Below are positions 1 to 7,665 of a stretch of DNA of 43,296 nucleotides, in pieces. How positions within the stretch are numbered: the first letter of the stretch is position 1; every line of letters begins with the position of its first letter. Origin of the DNA: Micavibrio sp. (GTDB taxonomy: Bacteria > Pseudomonadota > Alphaproteobacteria > Micavibrionales > UBA9664); assembly GCA_002699085.1 (NCBI GenBank), contig PAAR01000020.1:1-43296 (forward strand), in the 5' to 3' direction. A model generated the notes under the pieces. It was not told where the DNA came from. It saw nothing but the letters and a program-made list of their open reading frames with translations, and made no database searches. Both the position numbers and the translations under genes were made by a program.

Positions 1-755
1 AAAAAATTCACCACGTATCCGTTGACCCAGCAACAGGCATGATGCCATTTCACGCACGTGAATTAGCCTTCGCTCTAGGACTCGAGGGCGACGCTTTCAA
101 ATCAGCAACAAAGTTCTTTATGAACCTATACAAAGCCTATGTTGAACTTGATGCCTCAATCGTTGAGATCAACCCAATGATCGTGACCGACAAAAACGAA
201 GTGATGGCATTGGATGCCAAAATGAACTTTGATGATAACGCCCTCTTCCGTCAAAAAACTGTTGAAGAAATGCGTGATACAACAGAAGAAGACGAAGCAG
301 AACGTATCGCTAAAGACTGGGAACTTTCTTATGTACGTTTGGACGGTAATATTGGCTGTATGGTTAATGGTGCAGGTCTTGCGATGTCAACAATGGACAT
401 TATTAAACTGTATGGCGGTGAGCCTGCTAACTTCTTGGATGTTGGTGGCGGTGCAACGGCTGAGCGTGTAACGGCTGCCTTCAAAATCATTCTTTCTGAT
501 AAAAACGTTAAAGGCATTTTGGTTAATATCTTCGGCGGCATTATGAAATGTGACGTGATTGCCCAAGGCGTTATTGCCGCAGCGAAGGAAGTTGATCTTT
601 CTGTGCCATTGGTTGTGCGTTTGGAAGGTACAAATGTTGAAAAAGGTAAGAAATTAATGGCTGAGTCTGGCCTACCGATTATCTCTGCTGATAATTTGGC
701 AGATGCCGCACAAAAAGTTGTTGAAGCAACAGCGAAAGCACTGAAAGCCGCTTAA
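1..755 (+). CDS. sucC: Succinate-CoA ligase (ADP-forming) beta subunit, 3' part
   Basis: C-terminal ~250 residues of the beta subunit of succinyl-CoA synthetase, which with SucD interconverts succinyl-CoA and succinate with nucleotide phosphorylation in the TCA cycle. The reading frame is open from base 3; the ATG at 39 is internal, because the residues before it (VDPATG, then [11 protein letters not shown]) continue the family alignment. Visible signatures are [53 protein letters not shown] and NIFGGI, spanning the end of the ATP-grasp domain and the ligase/CoA-binding domain. The 5' end lies outside the window. sodC begins one base after the stop, and sucD follows at 1525, so sucC and sucD are separated by about 770 bases instead of being adjacent. 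Identification is firm. Confidence 0.97.
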   Translation, partial: KIHHVSVDPATGMMPFHARELAFALGLEGDAFKSATKFFMNLYKAYVELDASIVEINPMIVTDKNEVMALDAKMNFDDNALFRQKTVEEMRDTTEEDEAERIAKDWELSYVRLDGNIGCMVNGAGLAMSTMDIIKLYGGEPANFLDVGGGATAERVTAAFKIILSDKNVKGILVNIFGGIMKCDVIAQGVIAAAKEVDLSVPLVVRLEGTNVEKGKKLMAESGLPIISADNLADAAQKVVEATAKALKAA

Positions 756-756
756 T

Positions 757-1287
757 ATGCGTATTTTATTTTTCACATTTTTTCTTATTGCCCTTTGTTT
801 AAGCTCTGCTTATGCGAAAGAAGATATGGCGCTGGCAACAGTCATTAATAATAAGGGTGAGACCATAGGTTCTGTCCATATTGTTCAAGCCACAAAAGGG
901 GTTTTACTTGATGTAAATATCAACGGCTTACCCACTGGCACACATGGCTTTCATATCCACAGTGTTGGCGACTGCTCTGACCACGAGCATTTCAAAGCAG
1001 CCGCTGGCCACATTAAAGGTGACGGCACAGCACACGGCCTCATGAATCCAAATGGCCCAGAAGCAGGTGATCTACCTAATCTTATAGTTGGAGAATCAGG
1101 TACAGTAGCACTTGAACTTTATGCACCAGATCTTGTGATTTATGATCGCACAGGGCACGCCAAAAATATTTTAATGGATGATGATGGCTCTGCTTTCATG
1201 ATTCACGCCGATCCTGATGACCATATGACTCAACCAATCGGAGGAGCTGGTGCAAGAATCGCTTGCGGTGTAATTAAAGAACAATAA
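757..1287 (+). CDS. sodC: Exported Cu/Zn superoxide dismutase
   Basis: 176-residue periplasmic Cu/Zn superoxide dismutase, converting superoxide to peroxide and oxygen. A hydrophobic signal peptide covers residues 1-20 with a likely cut after AYA. Copper ligands are H66 and H68 (GFHIH), bridging H85 (AAGH) and H150 (MIHAD). Zinc ligands H93 (AHGL) and D105 (AGDLPN) are present, but the third zinc histidine, expected in a GPHAGDLPN-type segment, reads E102 (GPEAGDLPN). The disulphide pair C73-C170 and the active-site arginine R167 are present. The gene starts one base after the sucC stop, so it is probably co-transcribed and translationally coupled. sodC between sucC and sucD is not the usual arrangement. 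The family is certain; full activity is less so because of E102. Confidence 0.93.
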   Translation: MRILFFTFFLIALCLSSAYAKEDMALATVINNKGETIGSVHIVQATKGVLLDVNINGLPTGTHGFHIHSVGDCSDHEHFKAAAGHIKGDGTAHGLMNPNGPEAGDLPNLIVGESGTVALELYAPDLVIYDRTGHAKNILMDDDGSAFMIHADPDDHMTQPIGGAGARIACGVIKEQ

Positions 1288-1315
1288 AAAGATAACGAAA
1301 AAGGGAGTGTAAAAA

Positions 1316-1503
1316 ATGGATGAATTAAAAAAGAGCTGGAGTAATGAACCCTACAATGAACATCTCACCGAAAGACAAGCATGCTACCGACCATCATCTC
1401 AGCTTTAGCTGCCATACTCATTGTTGCCGGAGTTACATTGCTTACACCTTCAGATAATCACATAGAACGCTCTCAAGCATCATACGACTTAACCTCAAAA
1501 TAA
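1316..1503 (+). pseudogene. Small single-pass membrane protein gene, apparently broken by a one-base loss
   Basis: An ATG at 1316 follows a good ribosome binding site (GGGAG at about 1303) and encodes MDELKKSWSNEPYNEHLTER before ending at 1408. From 1381 another frame encodes MLPTIISALAAILIVAG, a clear transmembrane helix, plus a polar tail ending at 1503. Restoring one base near 1378-1382 would join them into one protein of about 62 residues: charged N-terminus, helix, short periplasmic tail. Alternatives are a sequencing error, programmed frameshifting, or two coupled tiny genes. It lies between sodC and sucD and would share their transcript. I recognise no family. Confidence 0.4.
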
Positions 1504-1524
1504 AGACATAGGAGAAACTAAAAA

Positions 1525-2394
1525 ATGTCAGTCCTCGTTAATAAAGATACAAAAGTAATTTGCCAAGGTTTTACGGGTGCGCAAGGGACGTTCCACTCTG
1601 AACAAGCCATCGCTTATGGCACGAAAATGGTTGGCGGTGTTACGCCTGGTAAAGGCGGGACAACACATCTTAACTTACCTGTATTCAATACTGTCAAAGA
1701 CGCACGTAAAGCAACAGATGCCAATGCCTCTGTAATCTACGTACCACCGCCTTTTGCAGCAGACTCAATCGTTGAGGCGATTGAAGCCGAAATTGAACTC
1801 GTAATCTGCATCACTGAAGGTATTCCAGTAATGGATATGGTTAAAGTAAAAGCAGCGCTAAACGGCTCTAAAACACGCCTGATCGGCCCTAACTGCCCAG
1901 GTGTTATCACACCAGATGAATGTAAAATTGGTATTATGCCTGGTCATATCCACAAACGTGGTAAAGTTGGCGTTGTATCACGTTCTGGTACATTGACCTA
2001 TGAAGCAGTGGCACAAACAGCTGAATGGGGTCAATCAACCTGTATCGGTATCGGTGGTGACCCTGTGAACGGTACCAACTTTATTGATTGTCTAAAAATG
2101 TTCCACGAAGACCCAGAAACAGAAGTTATTCTGATGATTGGTGAAATCGGTGGGACGGCAGAGATTGAAGCGGCCGAATATTACGCATCTCTCAAGAACA
2201 AAAAGCCGATTGCTGGTTTCATTGCAGGCCGTACAGCCCCTCCTGGTAAACGTATGGGTCATGCTGGTGCGATTATCTCTGGTGGTGATGATACAGCCCC
2301 AGCCAAGCTAAAAGTTATGGCTAAGTCAGGCTTTGCGATTGCTGAAAGTCCTGCAGGTCTAGGCGATGCTGTTAAAGAAGCGCTTGCCGCCTAA
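1525..2394 (+). CDS. sucD: Succinate-CoA ligase (ADP-forming) alpha subunit
   Basis: Full-length 289-residue alpha subunit of succinyl-CoA synthetase. It binds CoA through an N-terminal Rossmann-like domain ([26 protein letters not shown]) and carries the phosphohistidine in the C-terminal domain (GHAGAI at about residue 246). GPNCPG and [11 protein letters not shown] are further family signatures. AGGAG lies 10 bases before the ATG. It acts as an alpha/beta complex with the sucC product at the left edge. A strong terminator follows at once, so sucA and sucB, which often follow in alphaproteobacteria, are not in this transcript. Confidence 0.97.
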   Translation: MSVLVNKDTKVICQGFTGAQGTFHSEQAIAYGTKMVGGVTPGKGGTTHLNLPVFNTVKDARKATDANASVIYVPPPFAADSIVEAIEAEIELVICITEGIPVMDMVKVKAALNGSKTRLIGPNCPGVITPDECKIGIMPGHIHKRGKVGVVSRSGTLTYEAVAQTAEWGQSTCIGIGGDPVNGTNFIDCLKMFHEDPETEVILMIGEIGGTAEIEAAEYYASLKNKKPIAGFIAGRTAPPGKRMGHAGAIISGGDDTAPAKLKVMAKSGFAIAESPAGLGDAVKEALAA

Positions 2395-2420
2395 AAAATA
2401 CAGACATACGATAAGAATCT

Positions 2421-2450
2421 AAAAGCCCGCCTAGTTGCGGGCTTTTTTAC
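2421..2450. terminator. Bidirectional intrinsic terminator between sucD and the GNAT gene
   Basis: A perfect 9-bp stem, AAAGCCCGC (2422-2430) pairing with GCGGGCTTT (2437-2445) around a 6-base loop, runs into a T tract on the plus strand. On the minus strand the A-rich left flank gives a short T tract. It sits between two convergent genes and the stop codon of the GNAT gene lies within its right flank, so it can serve both. Confidence 0.9.
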
Positions 2451-2917
2451 AAATCTTTTATCATCATCAAGCACAGATCATCATCTATCTGGTACACTTT
2501 GATTGGATCAACAGGCTGACGATCATAGGTGACGCCATATCCATCTGGCTGATACCCTAATTTAAAATAAAGCCGCTGAGCGGCCCCTGCTTCTTTATGC
2601 AGAGCCACAGACACAGCGATATGTTGCTTACCCGCTTTCTTAGACAAGTCTTCACAATGTGTAATAAGTTTTGTCGCCAAGCCTTTTTGGCGGTATTTAT
2701 CTAAAACATATACATCTTGGATTTCTGGAATATCCAGCCGCTTATAAAGGCTATAGCGTGGCTGATAGTTCAGCAGGCAATAACCAGCGAGTGCATCACC
2801 TTCATAAACAACAAAGATATCACGGTCTTGGCGTTTAAAACATTCTGCAAAATAGCCATCCTCACACTCGAAAACGTCTAGTAAATCTATTTCTTCTATT
2901 AGGATTTGACGGATCAT
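2447..2917 (-). CDS. GNAT-family N-acetyltransferase
   Basis: Small acetyltransferase of the GNAT fold, expected to move an acetyl group from acetyl-CoA to an amine; the substrate is unknown. The acetyl-CoA pyrophosphate loop is visible as YRQKGLATKLI, preceded by the strand IQDVYVLD, and followed by HKEAGAAQRLYFKLGYQ, the usual GNAT motif B. I prefer the ATG at 2917 (156 residues) because it overlaps the stop of the upstream peptidase gene as ATGA; an in-frame ATG at 2935 would add six residues. It is the last gene of a minus-strand operon with the methyltransferase and S49 peptidase. Confidence 0.85.
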   Translation of the reverse strand: MIRQILIEEIDLLDVFECEDGYFAECFKRQDRDIFVVYEGDALAGYCLLNYQPRYSLYKRLDIPEIQDVYVLDKYRQKGLATKLITHCEDLSKKAGKQHIAVSVALHKEAGAAQRLYFKLGYQPDGYGVTYDRQPVDPIKVYQIDDDLCLMMIKDL

Positions 2918-3762
2918 AGCCCGTAACGTGACCATGCCAATACGGATTTTAGCTTCACGACGATATCGTCTGCCAATGATTGAGACGTATTACCGCCTGA
3001 TAACAAGCCTGCAATCAGCCCTTTATCTGGTGCATTTTCAACAAATTTTGTTTTAGCGCCGTATTTTTCTTTCATGACAAAAAGGTAATCGCCTAGACCA
3101 TCAACCAACCCTAGCGGTAAGCCACGTTTGGCTGTCCAGAACTCACCTGTAAATAATTCTTTATCTTTACCTTTCAGCTTATCCCCACGACGCCCCTTAA
3201 CCCATGCAATAAAGCTTTCATGGATATCAGCCTGCAAGGTTTTCAAACGCTTAAGGTCAGCTTCTTTTTCAGGCAGAAACGGATCCATAAAACCTTTGCT
3301 CTCACCTGCGGTATGGTAACGACGCTTAATATCATAGCGTTTAATAAAGTCTTCTAGGCCAAAGCTTGCTGAAATCACTCCGATGGAACCAACGATAGAT
3401 GTTTCTTGCGCATAAATCTCATCTGCCGCACAAGCCAGCCAATAACCACCACTTGCCGCAACATCTTCAACAAACGCAAAAACAGGAATATCTTTCTCAA
3501 TGGCCTTTTGACGGATTAAGTTACCGATTAAAGCCGATTGTGCAGGCGAGCCGCCTGGCGAATTAATAATGATTGCCACGGCTTTGGCATCATAGACATT
3601 AAAAGCTTTTTCAATAGCTTTCTGGCATTTCGCAAAAGACAAAGTCTGCCCTCGTCCACCATCGCTAATAACGCCTGATAATCTAATAACACTTACATAA
3701 GGCTTTTTGCTAAAGAGCGATTTAAAACCAGGAATTTTACAAAATATTTCTCTTATACACAT
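2914..3762 (-). CDS. S49-family serine peptidase (SppA/SohB-like)
   Basis: 282-residue single-domain signal-peptide-peptidase-type protease. The catalytic serine is S104 in VAASGGYW and the general base is K156 in GESKGFMDPF. Their 52-residue spacing equals that of the Ser-Lys dyad in Bacillus SppA. INSPGGSPAQS and VGSIGVI are further signatures. No convincing transmembrane helix is visible at the N-terminus, unlike classic SppA, so it may be peripheral or soluble. Its role is presumably degradation of membrane-associated peptides. It starts 7 bases after the methyltransferase stop and overlaps the next gene by ATGA. A methyltransferase/S49 pair next to a polyprenyl synthase is familiar from alphaproteobacteria. 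Confidence 0.92.
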   Translation of the reverse strand: MCIREIFCKIPGFKSLFSKKPYVSVIRLSGVISDGGRGQTLSFAKCQKAIEKAFNVYDAKAVAIIINSPGGSPAQSALIGNLIRQKAIEKDIPVFAFVEDVAASGGYWLACAADEIYAQETSIVGSIGVISASFGLEDFIKRYDIKRRYHTAGESKGFMDPFLPEKEADLKRLKTLQADIHESFIAWVKGRRGDKLKGKDKELFTGEFWTAKRGLPLGLVDGLGDYLFVMKEKYGAKTKFVENAPDKGLIAGLLSGGNTSQSLADDIVVKLKSVLAWSRYGL

Positions 3763-3769
3763 ATCTTAC

Positions 3770-4492
3770 TTATACCAGAGCTTGGCCGTCACGCAAGAGT
3801 GCTTGGGCTTTTTCAGTATAACCACCATCCTGCTTATGAATGATTAAGCCAGGGTGAATTTTTGAGGACGATTTTTTGCCTTTAAGTGCTCTAATAATCA
3901 CTCGCTTACAGGCCACGCCCTCTTTTGGATAGAGCGGAATTACTTCAATCCCGCCAAATTTTGTACCCATAGCCAAGATAATTCGTTGAAGATAATCCGC
4001 ACGATGGATCATTACCAATGTACCGCCTGGTTTAAGCGCTCGATTAGCCACATGGATCCAATCATCCAAATGCGTATCACCAATCGCTGTGTTTTTTGCG
4101 CTATCGGGTGATGTTATAAAACTGCCCTCTTCTAAAAAAGGCGGATTTGTTACAACGATATCATACCCAATTTCTTTAAAGTCTTTTATGTCCTGACATA
4201 AAAAGCGTAAGCCTTTTTCAAAGCCATTCTCTATGGCATTCTGTTCAGCCAGAGCATGGTAATCAGGTTGAATTTCAATCCCTGTAATATCTGCATCTGG
4301 CAATCTGTATTTAAGACATAATGATAATCCGCCGACACCAGCACCTAAATCAGCAATCTTTGCTTTAGATTGGTTCGGAACAGCAGCCGCAGCTAATACA
4401 GTATCAATAGCAACATGAAAGCCATGCTCTAACTGTTTAATTTTTACATGGCCATTGAGCAGTGTGTGATCTAATGTATTTTTACTTAACAT
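3770..4492 (-). CDS. TrmN6-like tRNA (adenine-N6) methyltransferase family protein
   Basis: 240-residue class I SAM-dependent methyltransferase of the YfiC/TrmN6 type. It has the SAM-binding motif IADLGAGVGGLSLCL near residue 45, an acidic residue after the second strand (GIEIQ), and the catalytic NPPF motif (VVTNPPFLEEG), typical of N6-adenine and related exocyclic-amine methylation. The E. coli relative modifies A37 of tRNA1Val, but alphaproteobacterial members are not all characterised, so the exact target is inferred. It is first in a three-gene minus-strand operon. Its start lies only 39 bases from the divergent N-formylglutamate amidohydrolase gene, so the two promoters must interleave. 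Confidence 0.85.
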   Translation of the reverse strand: MLSKNTLDHTLLNGHVKIKQLEHGFHVAIDTVLAAAAVPNQSKAKIADLGAGVGGLSLCLKYRLPDADITGIEIQPDYHALAEQNAIENGFEKGLRFLCQDIKDFKEIGYDIVVTNPPFLEEGSFITSPDSAKNTAIGDTHLDDWIHVANRALKPGGTLVMIHRADYLQRIILAMGTKFGGIEVIPLYPKEGVACKRVIIRALKGKKSSSKIHPGLIIHKQDGGYTEKAQALLRDGQALV

Positions 4493-4497
4493 AAAGT

Positions 4498-4526
4498 TTG
4501 ATTTTTGTTATCCATTCTTTTATAAA
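4498..4526 (+). promoter_or_regulatory. Sigma-70-type promoter giving a near-leaderless transcript
   Basis: TTGATT (4498-4503) and TATAAA (4521-4526) are separated by 17 bases. The ATG of the following gene is at 4532, five bases after the -10, so transcription should begin at or within a base or two of the start codon. No Shine-Dalgarno sequence precedes that ATG, consistent with leaderless translation. Confidence 0.55.
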
Positions 4527-4531
4527 CGCCT

Positions 4532-5476
4532 ATGGATTTTAATCGTTCCGCTTCAGAAAAGACAGCAGCTTTTACACTGTACCGCTCAACAGGTCTGAAT
4601 ACGCCTGTATTTATGGATTCACCTCATAGCGGACGGGACTATTCATTATTTAATGGCTACTTAACGCTTGATGAGAAAATTGCGGCTTATTCAGAGGATC
4701 GATGGGTTGATTTATTACTCGCAGATTTACCGGCCAAAGGTGCAGATGTATTATTGGCTAACTTTCCACGTGATTTGATCGACCCTAATCGCTCCATACG
4801 ACAGATTAGCGCCGATCAATTTCTTGACTTAGACAAAAAGAAATTCATAACACGCCCTAATGATGGCCATGTTCGTGCTGGATACGGACTTATAGCAGTT
4901 ACTGTAAGAGACCATTTTCAAAGAGCGCACACCATGTATAATGGAAAACTACCTCAAAGTGAGCTAGAACGTCGATTGAGTAACTTTTATAACCCCTATC
5001 ACGAAAAATTAGAAGAAATCATAGCAATAAAAAGAGCCTTACATGGCGCTTGTTATCATATTAACTGTCATTCAATGCAAAATTGGGCAGCACCAAAATT
5101 AAATGGCAGGCATGTTGATTTTGAAATTGGCTATCAATCCAGAGATACTGGAGAAAAAACTGCTTGTGACAACCTTGTAGGTGAAATTACTGTCCATTTA
5201 CAACTCGCAGGTTTCACCGTCGCTGTAAATAAATGCTTTAAAGGCGGACAAATTGTCAGTGTACATGGTGATCCAGAAAATGGCGTACACTCAATTCAAC
5301 TTGAAATCAATCGCCTTCTCTACATGGATGAAGAGACATTAGACTATGACCCTAAACGTGCGCATCGGGTTATTAGTGCTTTAGAGGGCATAAATTCAAC
5401 CATTATGGCATTTCATACAGCTCCAGAACCTGCAATCGGCCGCACACCACATATTGCAACGTATATGCGCCGATAA
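4532..5476 (+). CDS. N-formylglutamate amidohydrolase family protein
   Basis: 314-residue zinc hydrolase of the N-formylglutamate amidohydrolase family (HutG type), which releases formate from N-formyl-L-glutamate in one route of histidine breakdown. Signatures are MDSPHSGRDY near residue 30, DLIDPNRSI (DPNR motif), HINCHSM (probable metal-binding histidines) and SIQLEINRLLYMDE near the end. No other hut gene is nearby, and several relatives act on other formyl or acyl amides, so the substrate is not certain. It begins 39 bases from a divergent gene and probably forms an operon with the polyprenyl synthase 38 bases downstream. Confidence 0.88.
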   Translation: MDFNRSASEKTAAFTLYRSTGLNTPVFMDSPHSGRDYSLFNGYLTLDEKIAAYSEDRWVDLLLADLPAKGADVLLANFPRDLIDPNRSIRQISADQFLDLDKKKFITRPNDGHVRAGYGLIAVTVRDHFQRAHTMYNGKLPQSELERRLSNFYNPYHEKLEEIIAIKRALHGACYHINCHSMQNWAAPKLNGRHVDFEIGYQSRDTGEKTACDNLVGEITVHLQLAGFTVAVNKCFKGGQIVSVHGDPENGVHSIQLEINRLLYMDEETLDYDPKRAHRVISALEGINSTIMAFHTAPEPAIGRTPHIATYMRR

Positions 5477-5514
5477 AGCTTGCTGCATAAGATTTGACGT
5501 TGTAATAATAAGCC

Positions 5515-6531
5515 ATGCAAGCACCTCTTACACAGAGCCAAGAAAACCTCACCTCTTCGCCTTTAGAAGATATGTCACAGTATTTTTCAGAAGATATGTT
5601 GGCTGTAAACACACTCATTTTAGACAGCATGGAATCTGACGTTGCATTGGTAAAGCAGATCGCTAGCTATTTAATTGCCGCTGGTGGTAAACGTGTCCGC
5701 CCTCTTTTGACATTAGCTGGCTCTGCATTATGCGGCAATGTTACAGAGAATAGCCATTTACTCGCTGCCGCTGTTGAGTGCATCCATACAGCCACGCTAT
5801 TACATGATGACGTTGTTGATGAAAGCGAACAACGCCGTGGAAACCCTTCAAGTAATAGTGTTTTTGGCAACCAAGCACCGATCCTAGTTGGTGATTTTTT
5901 ATTCTCTCGTGCTTTTCAATTAATGGTACGAACACAAAATATTCATGCGCTCAAAATTCTCGCTGATGCGTCAGCCATTATTGCTGAAGGTGAAGTCTTA
6001 CAACTCTCTATTCTCGGCAAACTAGACACACCTTTATCCACCTATTTTAAGGTCATAGAAGGTAAAACAGCCGCTCTTTTTGCAGCAGCCTGTGAAAGTG
6101 GCGCACTTGTTGGTGATGCTAGCCAACAACAACAAAAAGCAGCCCATGATTTTGGGCTTAATCTGGGTATGGTTTTCCAAATTATTGATGATTTAATTGA
6201 TTACGCAGGTGATGAGACAGTAACTGGCAAAAAAGCCGGTGATGACTTCCGTGAAGGCAAAGTTACATTGCCAATCTATCTAGCGTATGAGCAAGCGAGC
6301 AAAGAAGAAAAAGCCTTCTTCGAGAGCGTATTTAAAACGCCTTCAGATAAACAAACGGACTTTAATAAGGCGCTTAATATTATAGAGAAATATGATGCCA
6401 TCACACGATCTAAGGAGATAGCCCAAGGCTATTACGATCAAGCAATCACCAATCTTGATGTATTTCCTGATACTGCTGTCAAAACATACATGACACAGCT
6501 ACTAAACTTTACATTAAATAGAAAATTTTAA
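5515..6531 (+). CDS. ispB: Trans-polyprenyl diphosphate synthase (quinone side chain)
   Basis: 338-residue E-isoprenyl diphosphate synthase adding isopentenyl diphosphate units to an allylic primer; in this lineage it most likely makes the octa- or decaprenyl tail of ubiquinone. The first aspartate-rich motif is LLHDDVVDESEQRRG, the second IIDDLIDYAG; GGKRVRP, GNQAPILVGD and EGKTAALFAAACESGA also match. The ATG at 5515 has no clear Shine-Dalgarno; an in-frame ATG at 5572 is a weaker alternative that would remove 19 poorly conserved residues. The stop is four bases from the end of a convergent gene, with no terminator between them. The symbol follows the octaprenyl enzyme; chain length cannot be read from sequence. 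Confidence 0.92.
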   Translation: MQAPLTQSQENLTSSPLEDMSQYFSEDMLAVNTLILDSMESDVALVKQIASYLIAAGGKRVRPLLTLAGSALCGNVTENSHLLAAAVECIHTATLLHDDVVDESEQRRGNPSSNSVFGNQAPILVGDFLFSRAFQLMVRTQNIHALKILADASAIIAEGEVLQLSILGKLDTPLSTYFKVIEGKTAALFAAACESGALVGDASQQQQKAAHDFGLNLGMVFQIIDDLIDYAGDETVTGKKAGDDFREGKVTLPIYLAYEQASKEEKAFFESVFKTPSDKQTDFNKALNIIEKYDAITRSKEIAQGYYDQAITNLDVFPDTAVKTYMTQLLNFTLNRKF

Positions 6532-6535
6532 TTAA

Positions 6536-6841
6536 TTAGTGAGATCTTTTTAGATAAGCATCAGAAGCCGCTCGTGCTTTTGCTGCCTGGTTATCCTGAT
6601 CCGTCGCCATAACACCAATCCAATTTGAGATGGGCGTGCTGCTTTTAAAAACAGGTGTATGAATGTCTTGTTCATTAGCACGCAACGCTGCAAGACGTTT
6701 CTCTAATTGCAAACGTCTTTGTGTACGGACATCATAATCGTCCCAAGTAGCTTGGTCGAAACTGTCAATTCTGTCTTTGCTTCTTACACGTGTTTTTGTG
6801 CTTTTCACGTCGCTAGCAAAATATTGTCCTATTACATTCAT
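6536..6841 (-). CDS. Small charged protein of unknown function
   Basis: I do not recognise this protein of about 101 residues. It is polar and rich in R, K, D and Q, with a probable helical stretch (RTQRRLQLEKRLAALRANEQD), no signal peptide and no membrane segment. The ATG at 6841 is preferred over one three codons upstream (6850) because AGGA lies eight bases before it. The upstream 210-base AT-rich region contains a CtrA-like box. Its end meets the polyprenyl synthase stop within four bases. Its reality as a gene rests on the RBS and on filling the gap exactly. Confidence 0.6.
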   Translation of the reverse strand: MNVIGQYFASDVKSTKTRVRSKDRIDSFDQATWDDYDVRTQRRLQLEKRLAALRANEQDIHTPVFKSSTPISNWIGVMATDQDNQAAKARAASDAYLKRSH

Positions 6842-6883
6842 GGATCGCATCCTACACTAAAATTTAAAACGAATCAAAAGAAA

Positions 6884-6898
6884 TTAACCTTTTGTTAA
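6884..6898. promoter_or_regulatory. CtrA-like binding box (TTAA-N7-TTAA)
   Basis: TTAACCTTTTGTTAA in the AT-rich intergenic region between the divergent small genes matches the alphaproteobacterial CtrA full-site pattern TTAA-N7-TTAA. It is also part of a palindrome (ATTAAC, 5-base loop, GTTAAT, 6883-6899). A match of this length is expected about once in 43 kb of AT-rich DNA, so only the intergenic position speaks for function. Confidence 0.35.
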
Positions 6899-7001
6899 TA
6901 ATTCAACTTATTTTTTTAACTTCTAACACTTAACCAACATCTAAAAGTCACGATAAGTTCCAAAAAACTTTACATTTTTTCTTACTTATGCTAGGAATAT
7001 A

Positions 7002-7030
7002 TTCATAAACAGGCGAAATCCGCCTATATT
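7002..7030 (+). promoter_or_regulatory. Putative sigma-70 promoter of the small coiled-coil membrane protein gene
   Basis: TTCATA (7002-7007) and TATATT (7025-7030) stand 17 bases apart. The predicted start, near 7037, leaves a leader of about 15 bases before the ATG at 7052. The remainder of 6842-7051 is AT-rich with no further gene. Confidence 0.45.
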
Positions 7031-7051
7031 TCCCCGAAAGACCTTATATTT

Positions 7052-7330
7052 ATGGATTTTCTAGACCTCAAAGATTTGAGCACCCCGAGCGTTATCGCCT
7101 TTATCATTATGATTGCTGTGAACGCCGCTGTGATGCGTGCTACATTAAGTTCAATCAAAGGAGAAGTTGAAAAGCTAGAAAAGAAACTAGAGCAACTTTA
7201 CACGCAACTTCTAAAAATGTCTGTACTAGAAGCCCGTCTAGGCCATATTGAAAAAGACCTTGGCAAGACGCAATCTCGAGTTAATGTAATAGAACAACGC
7301 TTCTTATTTCGTGCCTCTTTTGATGATTAA
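7052..7330 (+). CDS. Small membrane-anchored coiled-coil protein
   Basis: 92-residue protein with a transmembrane helix at about residues 13-31 (VIAFIIMIAVNAAVM) followed by a heptad-patterned coiled coil (IKGEVEKLEKKLEQLYTQL, then LEARLGHIEKDLGK). The layout suggests a bitopic inner-membrane protein with a cytoplasmic or periplasmic coil; orientation is not clear. I recognise no named family. Its TAA overlaps the stop of the convergent Rap1a/Tai-like gene in the shared tetranucleotide TTAA. Confidence 0.7.
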   Translation: MDFLDLKDLSTPSVIAFIIMIAVNAAVMRATLSSIKGEVEKLEKKLEQLYTQLLKMSVLEARLGHIEKDLGKTQSRVNVIEQRFLFRASFDD

Positions 7331-7665
7331 GGGCAAGGATAGAGCTTTGAAAAAGCCAATGCAATCGCCGGAGATGCTAAAAACTCAGCATGCTGCTTGT
7401 TTTGCTTGAAATAGGTTACAACATCTAATTGCAATTGTTCCGCTGGCACAGTTTTAGGCACACAAAAATCAACGCCTGGTGTCATATCGACTGATCTTAG
7501 GATAGTATTATAATCAATAATCCCTGCTAAATAGCCTTGGCATGCGGCTGTATCTTCTGGCAAAGCACCTGAACACAAATAATACAGACGCTCGCCTGTC
7601 ATTTGCGCCTGTGCTGAAAAAGAAAAGAAGAAACTACAGAGCAGAAAAAGGAAAAAGCGCATCAC
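7327..7665 (-). CDS. Exported Rap1a/Tai-like protein
   Basis: 112-residue secreted protein with a very hydrophobic signal peptide (residues 1-20, cut after AQA). The mature part has four cysteines in the pattern YYLCSG, AACQGYLAGI, DFCVPK and YPCP, with VTYFKQN before the end. This is the layout of the Rap1a/Tai fold, named for type VI secretion immunity proteins but widespread as orphan periplasmic proteins. No effector or T6SS gene is nearby, so immunity is not supported here. It starts inside the stop of the upstream SUV3-C-like gene (ATGA), so the two are translationally coupled. Confidence 0.75.
   Translation of the reverse strand: MMRFFLFLLCSFFFSFSAQAQMTGERLYYLCSGALPEDTAACQGYLAGIIDYNTILRSVDMTPGVDFCVPKTVPAEQLQLDVVTYFKQNKQHAEFLASPAIALAFSKLYPCP

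Noticed and set aside
7327-7665. A type VI secretion immunity role for the Rap1a/Tai-like protein
   Set aside because: There is no T6SS component or effector in the window; orphan members of this fold are common.
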